A DNA stretch of 64,000 nucleotides from Brevundimonas nasdae (lineage in GTDB: Bacteria > Pseudomonadota > Alphaproteobacteria > Caulobacterales > Caulobacteraceae): positions 62,001 through 126,000 of the forward strand of contig NZ_JAEPWN010000010.1 in assembly GCF_016654005.1 (NCBI RefSeq), read 5' to 3'. This document shows, piece by piece, positions 37,066 through 45,325 of the stretch. The translations under genes were made by a program, and so were the position numbers. Position 1 is the stretch's first letter. Every line of letters begins with the position of its first letter. The notes under the pieces are model-generated. The model was not told the DNA's origin. It did not search any database and was given only the letters and a program-made list of their open reading frames with translations.

Positions 37066-37818
37066 CTAGTGCGCGCCGTTCAGGCGTTCGAACACCGCCT
37101 GATAGTCATTCCGCTCCGCGAACCGCAGCGGCTTGACGCGTTCGACCAGGATTTCGCCGCGCGGGGTGTCGCCGCGTTCGATCAGGCTGACGACCTCCGC
37201 CGTATAGTCGGCCAGGGGCATGGAGTTCGGGTTCTCGGCATGGCCGGGCATCAGGTCGGTGGCGACGGCGGGCGGGGCCAGCTCCAGCACCTCGACCGAC
37301 GTATCGGCCAACTGGTGACGCAGCGACTGGCTCCAGGAATGGATGGCCGCCTTGGTCGCATTATAGGTCGGCGTCGCGGCCAGGGGGATGAAGGCCAGGC
37401 CCGAGGACACGGTCACCACGGTCGAGGCCTTCTGCGCGCGCAGATGCGGCAGCAGGGCGGCGGTCAGGCGGATCGGGCCCAGCAGGTTGGTGGCGACCGT
37501 CGTCTCGACGGTGTCCAGATCGAACGGCTCGGCCTTCAGGTCCTCGGCCAACATGACGCCGGCATTGTTGACGACCACGTTCAGGGCCGGGTGATCCCTG
37601 ACGACCTGGGCGGCGAAGGCGCGGATGGCGGCCGGGTCGGCGATGTCCAGCGTGGCCCAGGCCATGCCGGGGTTGGCGGCTGCGGCCTCGATCAGCGGGG
37701 CCTCGCGACGGCCGGTGATGATGACCTGATTGCCCCGCGCGTGCAGGGCCTCTGCCAGGTCGCGGCCGATGCCGGTGCCGCCGCCGGTGATCAGGATGGT
37801 GTTGCCGGTGATGTTCAT
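37066..37818 (-). CDS. SDR-family oxidoreductase (DltE-like)
   Basis: A 250-residue short-chain dehydrogenase. The cofactor loop is GGGTGIGRDLAEAL, then NNAGVM, and the catalytic set Ser (VSSGLAF), Tyr and Lys (YNATKAA). The Arg-rich ITGRR after strand 2 favours NADP. The substrate is unknown. AGGAG lies before ATG 37818. It is divergent from an HxlR regulator, a common pairing for stress-responsive oxidoreductases, and likely controlled by it. Confidence 0.9.
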   Translation of the reverse strand: MNITGNTILITGGGTGIGRDLAEALHARGNQVIITGRREAPLIEAAAANPGMAWATLDIADPAAIRAFAAQVVRDHPALNVVVNNAGVMLAEDLKAEPFDLDTVETTVATNLLGPIRLTAALLPHLRAQKASTVVTVSSGLAFIPLAATPTYNATKAAIHSWSQSLRHQLADTSVEVLELAPPAVATDLMPGHAENPNSMPLADYTAEVVSLIERGDTPRGEILVERVKPLRFAERNDYQAVFERLNGAH

Positions 37819-37886
37819 GGTCAGGCTCCTGTTCTGACGCGTGCAATCGCGTTGAAACCCAGTTATGACGGGCGCTCTCTTATGGA

Positions 37887-37913
37887 AAGTAGGCACCGAA
37901 ACCCGCCATACTT
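37887..37913. promoter_or_regulatory. Imperfect inverted repeat between HxlR and SDR genes
   Basis: AAGTAGGC and GCCATACTT face each other 10 bases apart (one extra A in the right arm), centred about 35 bases before the HxlR start. HxlR dimers bind such dyads; assignment is by position only. Confidence 0.35.
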
Positions 37914-37934
37914 ACCGCACGGAAAGATTAAGAC

Positions 37935-38339
37935 ATGACGGGACTTCCCGCCGCAAAAATCGCACATCCTGACACCGGACAGACCGCCGATCCGCGCGTC
38001 GAGGCCCTGGTCACCGAGGTGATCGGGCGGGTTGCGGACAAATGGACCATGCTGATCCTGGAGGTTCTGGCCGAACACGGCGAGACCCGCTTCACCCAGT
38101 TGGGCCGGCTGGTCGAGGGCGTCAGCCAGAAGATGCTGACCCAGACCCTGCGTCAGATGGAGCGCGACGGCCTGGTCGTCCGCACCGTCCACCCCGTCAT
38201 CCCGCCCAAGGTCGAATACCGCCTGACCGACCTGGGTGTCACCCTGGCCGAAGCCTTCTGCGGCGTCTGGCTTTGGGCCGAAAAGAACATCGACCGCATT
38301 GAAGCGGCGCGGGCCGCGTTTGATGGGCGAAAGGGGTGA
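37935..38339 (+). CDS. HxlR-family transcriptional regulator
   Basis: A 134-residue winged-helix regulator. The core begins VIGRVADKWTMLILEVLAEHGETRFTQLGRLVEGVSQKMLTQTLRQMERDGLV, and the wing is PPKVEYRLTDLG, the HxlR pattern. One Cys (AFCGVW) stands in the C-terminal helix; some HxlR proteins sense electrophiles or oxidants through cysteine, but usually one near the N-terminus. It is divergent from an SDR gene over 116 bases. Confidence 0.92.
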   Translation: MTGLPAAKIAHPDTGQTADPRVEALVTEVIGRVADKWTMLILEVLAEHGETRFTQLGRLVEGVSQKMLTQTLRQMERDGLVVRTVHPVIPPKVEYRLTDLGVTLAEAFCGVWLWAEKNIDRIEAARAAFDGRKG

Positions 38340-38360
38340 GGTCGCGCCTGACGCCTTCTA

Positions 38361-38389
38361 TTGACTTATGACGATGTTCGTCGTTTATT
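38361..38389 (+). promoter_or_regulatory. Promoter for a probably leaderless regulator mRNA
   Basis: TTGACT (38361-38366) and TTTATT (38384-38389) are 17 bases apart. The expected transcription start, about 7 bases past the -10, falls at or next to the A of ATG 38396. The -10 box overlaps the left arm of the 34-bp palindrome, so a bound regulator would block the polymerase. Confidence 0.6.
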
Positions 38390-38413
38390 TCTGTCATGAC
38401 AGAAATAAACGAC
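38380..38413. promoter_or_regulatory. Perfect 34-bp palindromic operator containing a start codon
   Basis: Arms 38380-38396 and 38397-38413 are exact reverse complements, beginning GTCGTTTATTTCTG. The core is ATTTCT-GTCATGAC-AGAAAT (38387-38406), and the regulator's ATG (38396-38398) is at the exact centre. Confidence 0.88.
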
Positions 38414-38965
38414 AGGTCGATGCCTCTCGCCGTGGAGCAGATCGTGCTTCGCTGGGGCGACCTGGGCGGGCAATGGGGGGTGAACCGGTCGGTGGCCCAG
38501 ATCCAGGCCCTGCTTTATCTCAGTGAGAAGCCGCTGACGGCTGAAGACATCGCCGCGACCCTGGGTCTGGCGCGCTCTAACGTCTCCAACAGCCTCAAGG
38601 AACTGCAGACCTGGAAGCTGATCCACCGGGTTCCGGTGCTGGGCGATCGCCGCGATCATTATCAGGCGGAAACCGATCTCTGGCAGATGGCGACCAAGGT
38701 CGCCCAGGGACGTAAGGCGCGCGAGATTGATCCCATGGTCGCCGCCATCAATGATGCGGTCGTCGGGGTCAACGAGAACGATTCTGACATCAGCCCGGAG
38801 GTCAAGGCGCGGCTGAAGCGGATGCAGGCTTTCGTTACGACGGTCGACGACTGGTACCAACAGATGCTGGACGTTCCGCCTGAAACACTGATGCGGCTTA
38901 TCCGCATGGGCTCTAAGGTCGCCAGCCTTCTGAAGTTTGTCGGCGTCAAGGACCGCAGCGGCTGA
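38396..38965 (+). CDS. GbsR/MarR-type transcriptional regulator
   Basis: A 189-residue protein. The winged helix-turn-helix (about residues 35-90) is LLYLSEKPLTAEDIAATLGLARSNVSNSLKEL followed by IHRVPVLGDRRDHYQA; the C-terminal helices (about 100-180) would form the dimer and effector part. This is the GbsR-like branch related to MarR. ATG 38396 lies at the centre of a perfect palindrome and near the predicted transcription start, so there is no room for a ribosome binding site: translation is probably leaderless. The same half-sites occur before the next gene, so the protein likely represses itself and that gene. Confidence 0.88.
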   Translation: MTEINDRSMPLAVEQIVLRWGDLGGQWGVNRSVAQIQALLYLSEKPLTAEDIAATLGLARSNVSNSLKELQTWKLIHRVPVLGDRRDHYQAETDLWQMATKVAQGRKAREIDPMVAAINDAVVGVNENDSDISPEVKARLKRMQAFVTTVDDWYQQMLDVPPETLMRLIRMGSKVASLLKFVGVKDRSG

Positions 38966-38983
38966 TTAAAAATTTGGCGACTG

Positions 38984-39003
38984 ATTTCTCTTTTTACAGA
39001 AAT
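38984..39003. promoter_or_regulatory. Second operator copy before the SRPBCC membrane protein
   Basis: ATTTCT (38984-38989), 8 bases, AGAAAT (38998-39003): the same half-sites and spacing as the core of the 34-bp palindrome about 600 bases upstream. The 8-base spacer differs (CTTTTTAC here). It ends 24 bases before the start of the downstream gene. Confidence 0.7.
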
Positions 39004-39027
39004 AACTGACGAATAGGTGAGGGTGTC

Positions 39028-40026
39028 ATGACTGAACAGGAGGCAGTGGCCGTCAGGGGCCGTCGGCGTCTGCGTCACAGGCTTGTTTCGGCGTTCGGCC
39101 TGGCGCTGGTCATCGCGCTCACCGCCTTCATGTTGTTTTCGGCCTCGCGCGCAGGAACGATCTGGTTTGCCAGTCTGTGGTTTCTGGCCCTGCTGCCCGC
39201 CATGCTCTGTGCGCTGATCTGCTACATCGGCGACCCGGACCGGAACCGAACCTCCGGCTTCTATTGGTTGGTCCCCCTGATCCTTTGCGCCATTGTCTGC
39301 CTGGCCTCGGTCTTTATTCTGCATGAAGGCGTGATCTGCCTGATCATGGTGGCGCCGATCTGGCTGGTCAGCGGCTGGGTGGGGGCGTTTCTGATGCGGT
39401 CGCAGCGCAATCGTCGTGGCCGCGTTCTCGAGTCCAGTTTTCTGATCATACCCTTGGTTGCGGGCGTCGTGGAGGCGCAGATTCCCACGCCGCATGAGAC
39501 GGTCACGCTCAGCCGCAGCGTGGTGGTGAAGGCGGCCCCTGAAGAGATTTGGCCCTATGCCGTCTCCAGCCGCGACATCGGTGCCGATGAGGGGCGCTGG
39601 ACCGTGACGCACAACATCATCGGCATGCCTCGTCCCAGAGAATCCTCTGTTTCCGGTGTCGGCGTGGGCGCGGTGCGGACGGCCTATTGGGGCGACCACG
39701 TCAATTTTGAAGAACGGATCGTGACCTGGGAGCCGGGTCGCAAGCTGGGTTGGGCGTTCAGCTTCACCAACAGTTCGGTCCAGGACTATACGGACAAGCA
39801 TATCTCGCCGGATGGCGAGTTCCTGAAGATCGATTCAGGTGACTATATCCTGCGTCCGATTTCATCCGACATGACCGAGGTGACTCTGACGACCCGCTAC
39901 GTCGCCAAGACTCACGTCAATCCTTACGCCAAGCTGTGGGGTGAGCTGATGATGGGCGACATTCAGGACAATGTGCTGACGATCATCAAAGACCGGGCCG
40001 AGCGCGACGCCGCCGTAACTGGATAG
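39028..40026 (+). CDS. Membrane protein with C-terminal SRPBCC (polyketide-cyclase-like) domain
   Basis: A 332-residue protein. Four hydrophobic spans lie in residues about 18-150, with short loops. From about residue 160 it has an SRPBCC fold: TLSRSVVVKAAPEEIWPYAVSS, then FEERIVTWEPGRKLGWAFSF, and a long C-terminal helix. SRPBCC domains hold hydrophobic ligands in a deep pocket. Fusion to membrane spans is seen in uncharacterised proteins; the ligand is unknown. GGTGAGGG precedes ATG 39028. It is preceded by a second copy of the upstream regulator's operator and is probably its target. Confidence 0.8.
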   Translation: MTEQEAVAVRGRRRLRHRLVSAFGLALVIALTAFMLFSASRAGTIWFASLWFLALLPAMLCALICYIGDPDRNRTSGFYWLVPLILCAIVCLASVFILHEGVICLIMVAPIWLVSGWVGAFLMRSQRNRRGRVLESSFLIIPLVAGVVEAQIPTPHETVTLSRSVVVKAAPEEIWPYAVSSRDIGADEGRWTVTHNIIGMPRPRESSVSGVGVGAVRTAYWGDHVNFEERIVTWEPGRKLGWAFSFTNSSVQDYTDKHISPDGEFLKIDSGDYILRPISSDMTEVTLTTRYVAKTHVNPYAKLWGELMMGDIQDNVLTIIKDRAERDAAVTG

Positions 40027-40129
40027 CGGTAGGCGATTGACTGTCTCGATAGATGCCGTTTCCTTCTGGAAGGATGGAATGAGAAGGCGGCGTCAGTCGT
40101 CGCCAGAGAGCCTGATGAGGAGCGTAAAC

Positions 40130-40576
40130 ATGAAGATCGCTTTGGCGGCGGCCTTGTCACTGACGGCGCTGGTTTTCTGCGCGGCGCCGGCGGGCGCTCA
40201 GCAGCCGGGGACTGCGGCCTACAACAGCGTCTTTCTTCCCGCGCACGGCGTCGGCGACACCAGAAGCAGCGGCAGCAGCGGGCGTTGGGGCGCGGTGGCG
40301 GCGTCGGGCGTCGTGTCGGGCGCATGGGTGAACGCATCCGATCAGCAGGAGGCTGAAAACGCCGCCTTGCAGCAGTGCAGGGAGAACGGCGGCGATGACT
40401 GCGCCCTGGTCACCTCATACTCAAACCCTTGCGTGGCCGTGGCCAGCATTAATTCCGGCGAGAGCTACCCGTGGGCCGCAGCCGCCACCATGAGCGAGGT
40501 TCGATCCATGGTGCGAAGCCGCTGCGCCCGCAGCGGCGCCAGCTGCGAAATCATCTATCAGTATTGCCGGCGGTAG
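40130..40576 (+). CDS. Exported DUF4189-family protein
   Basis: A 148-residue precursor with a signal peptide ending PAGAQ. The mature part has the DUF4189 pattern: RWGAVAAS, then SDQQEAENAALQQC, GGDDCALV and NPCVAVA, with six cysteines in the mature chain that probably pair in the periplasm. Function unknown. GAGGAG lies before ATG 40130. It is convergent with the DUF1491 gene, only 12 bases between stops. Confidence 0.82.
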   Translation: MKIALAAALSLTALVFCAAPAGAQQPGTAAYNSVFLPAHGVGDTRSSGSSGRWGAVAASGVVSGAWVNASDQQEAENAALQQCRENGGDDCALVTSYSNPCVAVASINSGESYPWAAAATMSEVRSMVRSRCARSGASCEIIYQYCRR

Positions 40577-40588
40577 GCGGGGCGGCGG

Positions 40589-40918
40589 CTATCCCGCCAC
40601 CTTCTCCGTGATGAAATGGCGACCTTGGCGGTCTTCGATTTCAACCACCCACAGGTCGGGGTCGTAGCCGCGCTGGCGGGTGATGTAGGCGTCCAGTTCG
40701 CTTTCGCTTTCGCTGGTCACCGGCTGGATCCACAGACGGTCGCCGTCCTGACCAAAGGCTTCGGTGTACAGTTTCGCCGTGCGGGTTGAGGTGTCGTAGG
40801 CCTTGACGATGACCGATCCGGCGCGGTCGTCGCCCTTTTTGACCACTGTGGCGTAGGCGCCTTCGAGCTGGGCGCGGCGGATCAGGGCGCTGACCCACAG
40901 GTCGCTGGAAAGAAGCAA
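40589..40918 (-). CDS. DUF1491-family protein
   Basis: A 109-residue cytoplasmic protein typical of alphaproteobacteria: LWVSALIRRAQLEGAYATVVKKGDDRAGSV near the start and DPDLWVVEIEDRQGRHF at the end. Length and motifs match DUF1491. No function is established. It is divergent from an exported hypothetical gene. Confidence 0.85.
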   Translation of the reverse strand: MLLSSDLWVSALIRRAQLEGAYATVVKKGDDRAGSVIVKAYDTSTRTAKLYTEAFGQDGDRLWIQPVTSESESELDAYITRQRGYDPDLWVVEIEDRQGRHFITEKVAG

Positions 40919-40973
40919 TTTGCTAACCCTGCTCGAACACGGAACCCAAACGAGGAGCCGCTAGGGTGGAGGC

Positions 40974-41834
40974 ATGAGGATAGGCCTTTCCACCCGGCGA
41001 ACCCAAGCCCTGATCTGCGCCGTGCTGGCGACGGCGGCGCCTGTCAGCGCCGCAGCGGGGGTTTTCGACCCCTATTATGAGCGCAGCTTCATCCTGGCCG
41101 CCAATGAGCGCTGCAGCCTGTTTCAGCCTCAGCTCACCGCCGCCCTGAACGCCGCCGCCTGGCAGGCGCGGGGCGCGGCCTTGCGCGCCGGGGCCAATGA
41201 CCGCGAGGTCGCCGAGACGGCGGCGCGGGCGCGGGCGCGGGCGGCCTCGACCGCCTGTGAATCCGACGATCTGAAGACGGTCAGCGGCCGGGTCGAGAAC
41301 GCTTTTGCGGGCCTGTCGCGCACGGCCCGCATGACCTTTCCCGGGGACCGCGCCAGCTGGAGCGCCGACCGCTCCGCCTATGCCCGCCCGACGTGGCGGC
41401 TGATGCAGGCGACGACGACCGGGGCCTCGCCCGTGCGGTTCGGGGTCGTCGGCGGGTTGGACCGGCCTGATCAGCTGATGTCGGTGGTGTCTTGGCAGGG
41501 GCGGTCGCGCCCGACTAGCGTGCGGATCGTCATGCGCGACCAGACGGTGACGGATCGCCCGTGGCTGGCGCGGGAACTGCCGCCGCAGGCCCAGCGCCGC
41601 GTCTTCTGGGCGTCGGGCGTGACGGCGGCGGACGCCAGTTTGCTGGCGGCGAAGCGCACGACAGGACAGGCCTGGGTCTTCCCGGCGACGGCGGCGGACG
41701 CCCTGTCGCATCTGGACCCGCGTGAGGTTTTCGTGGTCCAGTTCGTGTTCCGCGACGGCAGCATCGCCACGTCGACTTTTGAGGCAGGCGACTTCGGCGC
41801 CGGCCGCGCCTTCTTGGCGATGGGCCGGATTTAG
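40974..41834 (+). CDS. Exported hypothetical protein, 286 aa
   Basis: The signal peptide ends near PVSAAAG. The mature chain starts FDPYYERSFILAANERCSLF and has an Ala/Arg-rich helix around residues 75-100, then a beta-rich C-terminal half (RFGVVGGL, SVRIVMRDQ, VFVVQFVFRDGS). Two cysteines (in NERCSLF and STACESD) could pair. No named family recognised. Confidence 0.72.
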   Translation: MRIGLSTRRTQALICAVLATAAPVSAAAGVFDPYYERSFILAANERCSLFQPQLTAALNAAAWQARGAALRAGANDREVAETAARARARAASTACESDDLKTVSGRVENAFAGLSRTARMTFPGDRASWSADRSAYARPTWRLMQATTTGASPVRFGVVGGLDRPDQLMSVVSWQGRSRPTSVRIVMRDQTVTDRPWLARELPPQAQRRVFWASGVTAADASLLAAKRTTGQAWVFPATAADALSHLDPREVFVVQFVFRDGSIATSTFEAGDFGAGRAFLAMGRI

Positions 41835-41859
41835 GCTCAATCGATATTCAGTTCCAAAT

Positions 41860-42012
41860 CGTCATTCCGGGGCGTCCGTAGGACGAACCCGGACCCGAAG
41901 GGCGGCGCGTAGCAGCCAACCCAGGAGAGGCGATACGCCCCTGAACACGTCAAGCAACGGCGCCGCAGTCCTGGGTTCCGGGTTCTTCGCTTCGCTCAGC
42001 CCCGGAATGACG
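41860..42012. repeat. Full element of the dispersed CGTCATTCCGGGG family, longest copy
   Basis: Terminal repeats as in the other copies; the GCGTCCGTAGGACGAA arm is on the left and the GCTGAGCGAAGCGAAGAA arm on the right. The centre is longer than in the others. It lies between the convergent exported hypothetical gene and the DivJ-like gene. Confidence 0.9.
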
Positions 42013-42051
42013 ATCTAAGATTTTGGCCGGTTAAATGTCGATGGGTCGGAT

Positions 42052-43761
42052 TTAAGCCTCGACGGGCGCGGGCTTGGCGACGGGGGCGGTCGGCTCGACG
42101 CGCGAGGCGAAGGCGACGACCGGCAGGCGCACCATGATGACGGTGCCTTCGCCCAGGGTGCTGTCGATGGTCATGCGTCCGCCGTGCAGTTCCGTCAGCG
42201 ACCGCACCAGCGACAGGCCCAGACCTGTGCCCTGCGAGCGTTGATCCGCCCCGCCGGCCTGTTCGAACGGACGGCCCAGACGCTTCAGATCCTCGGGCGC
42301 GATGCCCACGCCGGTGTCGGCGACGGCCAGCTCCATATAGGGGCCGATGGCGTCCAGGGTGACGGTGACCGATCCGCCCTTGGGCGTGAACTTCACGGCG
42401 TTGGACAACAGGTTCAGGGTGATCTGCTTCAGGGCGCGCGGATCGGCGGTCACGGCCAGAGGCTGGGGCGGCAGCACCCCGGCCAGATGGATGTCGCGGT
42501 CGTCGGCCTGCAGCCGCACCAGGGCGATGGCGGCGGATATGGCGTCGCGCGCGTCGAACGTCTCGACCGCCAGTTCATAGCGTTCGGCCTCGATCTTCGA
42601 CAGGTCCAGCACGTCGTTGATCAGGGCCAGCAGATGGCCGCCCGCCTCATGGATGGAGTCGGCATAGCCCGCGTAACGGTCGGGCAGGGCGCCGAACAGG
42701 CGCTGGCGCATGATGTCGGCGAAGCCAATCACCGCGTTCAGGGGCGTGCGCAGTTCATGGCTCATGTTCGCCAGGAAACGGGTCTTGCCCGCGCTCTGGG
42801 CCTCGGCCTCCAGGCGGGCGTTCTCCAGCCGCAGTTCCCGCGCGAACTGGGCGGTGCCGTCAAAGGCCTGGGCGATCAGGCGCGGGGCGTCGCCTGCGAT
42901 GTCGAAGCGACGCAGGATCAGGGTGATGCGGCGGTCCAGCGCGGCGCGCGGGCTGAACTGAACCTCGACCGTCTGACCCGTCTCGGCGCGGGCCAGGGCG
43001 GCGGCGACGGCGGCCTGGTCGGGCGTGTTGACGATGGCGGACAGGCCGTGGGTCCGAACCTCGGCCAGGGGCAGGGCGGGCGATCCGGCGCCCCATGAGG
43101 CCTCCAGCCAACCTTGCGCCGAGAGCAGCATGACCAGACCGGGCTGGGCGTTCAGCAGGTTTTCGACGTGCGACAGACCGTTCTCGGCCCGTTGCAGACG
43201 GCGGCGGCGCTCGCCCCAGGTCAGGCGCATGGCCGTCACCGTGGCGATCAGGGCCAGGAAGCCGGAGGCGGCGGCCAGAACGGGCTGGGGCGCGCCGACC
43301 CCGTTCAGCCACACCGCGATCAGCCCCGCCGCCAGCGCCAGCCCCACGGCCAAGGCGCCCACGCGGGTCAGCCGGTCGTCGCCCGCGCCGGAATGATCGA
43401 GCGCGATCCCCGCCGCCAAGGGCATGACCAGCAGGCCCGGCAGCGGCCCGGCCAGGCCCCCCGTCAGGCCCGCCGCCGCAAGGGACGCCAGGAGCCAGGC
43501 GCCGATCAGCAGGAACCGCAGGCCTGCGCCGTCCTGCGCCATCAGCACGATCCCCGCCACGCCGGGCAGGGCCATGACCAGCAGGGCCGACAGGGCCGGT
43601 TCGTGGATCGCGCCCATGATCTGGGCCGCAAGCGCCGTCAGGGCGACCGACACGGCCCAGCCCGCATGCCACAGGGCGACCAGCGACGGCCCGCGCGCCG
43701 CGTCGGCGTCTGGCCGGGCGCGGGTGGCGTTCCTCTGCTGGTGCTGGCGGGGTTTGTTCAA
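42052..43761 (-). CDS. divJ: DivJ-like polytopic sensor histidine kinase
   Basis: A 569-residue kinase. The first 180 residues hold about six membrane spans with very short loops. A linker/PAS-like region (about 190-310) follows, then the His box HELRTPLNAVIGF with phospho-acceptor His335, the N box NLLSNAVKF, G1 DTGVGIAPED and G2 GTGLGLSL. The layout and His position agree with Caulobacter DivJ (597 residues, His338 as I recall). DivJ is known to phosphorylate DivK and PleD at the stalked pole, opposing PleC. There is no receiver domain. It is divergent from sufE. Orthology is by architecture and motif wording and should be confirmed by phylogeny. Confidence 0.75.
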   Translation of the reverse strand: MNKPRQHQQRNATRARPDADAARGPSLVALWHAGWAVSVALTALAAQIMGAIHEPALSALLVMALPGVAGIVLMAQDGAGLRFLLIGAWLLASLAAAGLTGGLAGPLPGLLVMPLAAGIALDHSGAGDDRLTRVGALAVGLALAAGLIAVWLNGVGAPQPVLAAASGFLALIATVTAMRLTWGERRRRLQRAENGLSHVENLLNAQPGLVMLLSAQGWLEASWGAGSPALPLAEVRTHGLSAIVNTPDQAAVAAALARAETGQTVEVQFSPRAALDRRITLILRRFDIAGDAPRLIAQAFDGTAQFARELRLENARLEAEAQSAGKTRFLANMSHELRTPLNAVIGFADIMRQRLFGALPDRYAGYADSIHEAGGHLLALINDVLDLSKIEAERYELAVETFDARDAISAAIALVRLQADDRDIHLAGVLPPQPLAVTADPRALKQITLNLLSNAVKFTPKGGSVTVTLDAIGPYMELAVADTGVGIAPEDLKRLGRPFEQAGGADQRSQGTGLGLSLVRSLTELHGGRMTIDSTLGEGTVIMVRLPVVAFASRVEPTAPVAKPAPVEA

Positions 43762-44017
43762 GGGTTCAGGCCATATGTCTTGCAGCGTCAGATTAGGCCC
43801 GCGTCTGAGTCGGTGCGAGGCCGCTCCCCCCTGAGGCGACTCCGGCGGCGGCGTTTACCAAGCTTTTCAGGGGACAATACGGGCGCATATCGTTAACGCC
43901 GCCCCTGATCTGTCCCTGACCAGCCCGTGCTCTCAATGAAACGCCGGTTGGTTTCAGGTCTCGTTTGATGTGGGCAAGCAGTTTGCACGGCGACGATCAG
44001 GGACTATGTGGCGGCGC

Positions 44018-44470
44018 ATGACTGACGCCCGCACCCCGCCGACCGAATCTCTGGACGAAACCTTTGGCGAACTGGTCGAGGATTTCGACCTGCTGGGCGA
44101 CTGGGAGCAGCGGATCGAATATGTCATCGAACTGGGCAAGGGGCTGGCGCCTCTGGCTGACGCCGACCGGATCGAGACCAACAAGGTGCCGGGCTGCGCG
44201 GCCCAGGTCTGGCTGGCGACCGATGCAGGCGAAGGTCGTCTGTGGTTCGCCGCCGACAGCGACAGCGCCCTGTCCAAGGGCAATATCGCCCTGCTGCTGA
44301 AACTCTATTCGGGCCGCACCCCGGCCGAGATTCTGGCCTTCGACGCCAAGGCGGCGCTGGAGCGGCTGGGTCTTCCCTCCGCCCTGACCCGCCAGCGCGC
44401 CAACGGTCTGAACAGCATGGTCGGGCGGATCAGAGACGCGGCCCAGGCCGCAAACGCGGCGGCGGACTAG
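44018..44470 (+). CDS. sufE: SufE-family cysteine desulfurase partner
   Basis: A 150-residue protein. It starts with a helical region (LVEDFDLLGDWEQRIEYVIELGKGL), contains KVPGCAAQVWLA with the sulfur-accepting Cys, and ends with RANGLNSMVGRIR, all SufE signatures. It takes persulfide sulfur from SufS and hands it on for Fe-S cluster building in the cytoplasm. ATG 44018 is the likely start; ATG 44006 and an open frame from 43970 are alternatives. No other suf gene is nearby. Confidence 0.92.
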   Translation: MTDARTPPTESLDETFGELVEDFDLLGDWEQRIEYVIELGKGLAPLADADRIETNKVPGCAAQVWLATDAGEGRLWFAADSDSALSKGNIALLLKLYSGRTPAEILAFDAKAALERLGLPSALTRQRANGLNSMVGRIRDAAQAANAAAD

Positions 44471-44475
44471 AACCG

Positions 44476-44497
44476 CTCCTGCGCGAGTTAGCAGGAG
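44476..44497 (+). terminator. Possible terminator after sufE
   Basis: A 7-bp stem (CTCCTGC with GCAGGAG) and an 8-base loop, 5 bases after the sufE stop; no T run follows. Confidence 0.35.
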
Positions 44498-44708
44498 TTG
44501 CGACCGGGGCATGGTCCTGACGGCGCCTAATCGATTGCGTGCCGCAAAACTGTCACTTTTAGTCAAACGTTGTGTGTGTCTCGGTTTCAACAGGCATAGA
44601 TTGCTTCTGTCTGGCTCTGGAACAGATCAGGCGGTCACCTATTTAAGCACTCGCTGGATGGGGCTGATGTTCCTTCGGTTCATCACATCTAGGAGTTAAT
44701 AAGAAACA

Positions 44709-45236
44709 ATGCGTAACATTCTTCTCGCTGCCGTCGCCGTTTCCGCAATCGCCGCACCCGCCTTTGCTCAAACCAATCCTGAGCCGCGTGGTTACGGTTC
44801 GTTGGGTTACACTTATCTTGATGGCGATGCCGCCACGACTGGCGCCGTCACGGGCCGCCTGGGCGTGAACATCAACCGTTACATCGGCGTCGAGACCGAA
44901 GCCTCGGTCGGCGTCAAAAAGGACGATGTGACGATCAACGGCGTTGATAGCCGCATCAAGCAGAACTGGGACGCCGCTGGCTATGTGGTTGGCCGCGTGC
45001 CGGTGTCCAATAACCTGGAGCTGTTTGCGCGTGGCGGTTATGGCCACACCGAACTGAAGCAGGACGTTCTGGGCGCCAAGACGGACATTGGCGGCGACAG
45101 CTGGAACTACGGCGCCGGCGCCAACTACTTCCTGGACGGCGTGAACGGCGTCCGCGCCGACTGGACCCGCCGCGACTACCGCGATGACGGCGGCAAGGCT
45201 GACGCCTATTCGGTCAGCTACATCCGTCGCTTCTGA
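44709..45236 (+). CDS. Small outer-membrane beta-barrel protein (opacity/OmpA-barrel type)
   Basis: A 175-residue precursor with a signal peptide ending PAFAQ. The mature chain has alternating strands (GYGSLGYTYLDGD, GRLGVNINRYIGVETEASVG, LFARGGYGHTEL) and ends in SYIRRF, with the C-terminal Phe of outer-membrane barrels. About eight strands are likely. It has no peptidoglycan-binding domain. Its upstream region (44498-44708) is less GC-rich and probably holds a strong promoter. TAGGAG precedes the start. Confidence 0.85.
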   Translation: MRNILLAAVAVSAIAAPAFAQTNPEPRGYGSLGYTYLDGDAATTGAVTGRLGVNINRYIGVETEASVGVKKDDVTINGVDSRIKQNWDAAGYVVGRVPVSNNLELFARGGYGHTELKQDVLGAKTDIGGDSWNYGAGANYFLDGVNGVRADWTRRDYRDDGGKADAYSVSYIRRF

Positions 45237-45258
45237 TCTTCAGCATTCGCTGAACAGA

Positions 45259-45291
45259 AAAAGGGCGCGCTCCGAAAGGGGCGCGCCTTTT
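45259..45291 (+). terminator. Rho-independent terminator after the beta-barrel gene
   Basis: AAAAGGGCGCGC pairs with GCGCGCCTTTT (one G-U pair) across a 10-base loop, starting 22 bases past the stop. Confidence 0.85.
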
Positions 45292-45325
45292 GCATTTTCC
45301 AGGTGACGGTCGTCAGGCCAAGGCG

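Noticed and set aside
28016..42012. CRISPR-like array from the repeated CGTCATTCCGGGG elements
   Set aside because: The copies are kilobases apart, palindromic and of variable internal length; no regular spacers and no cas genes.
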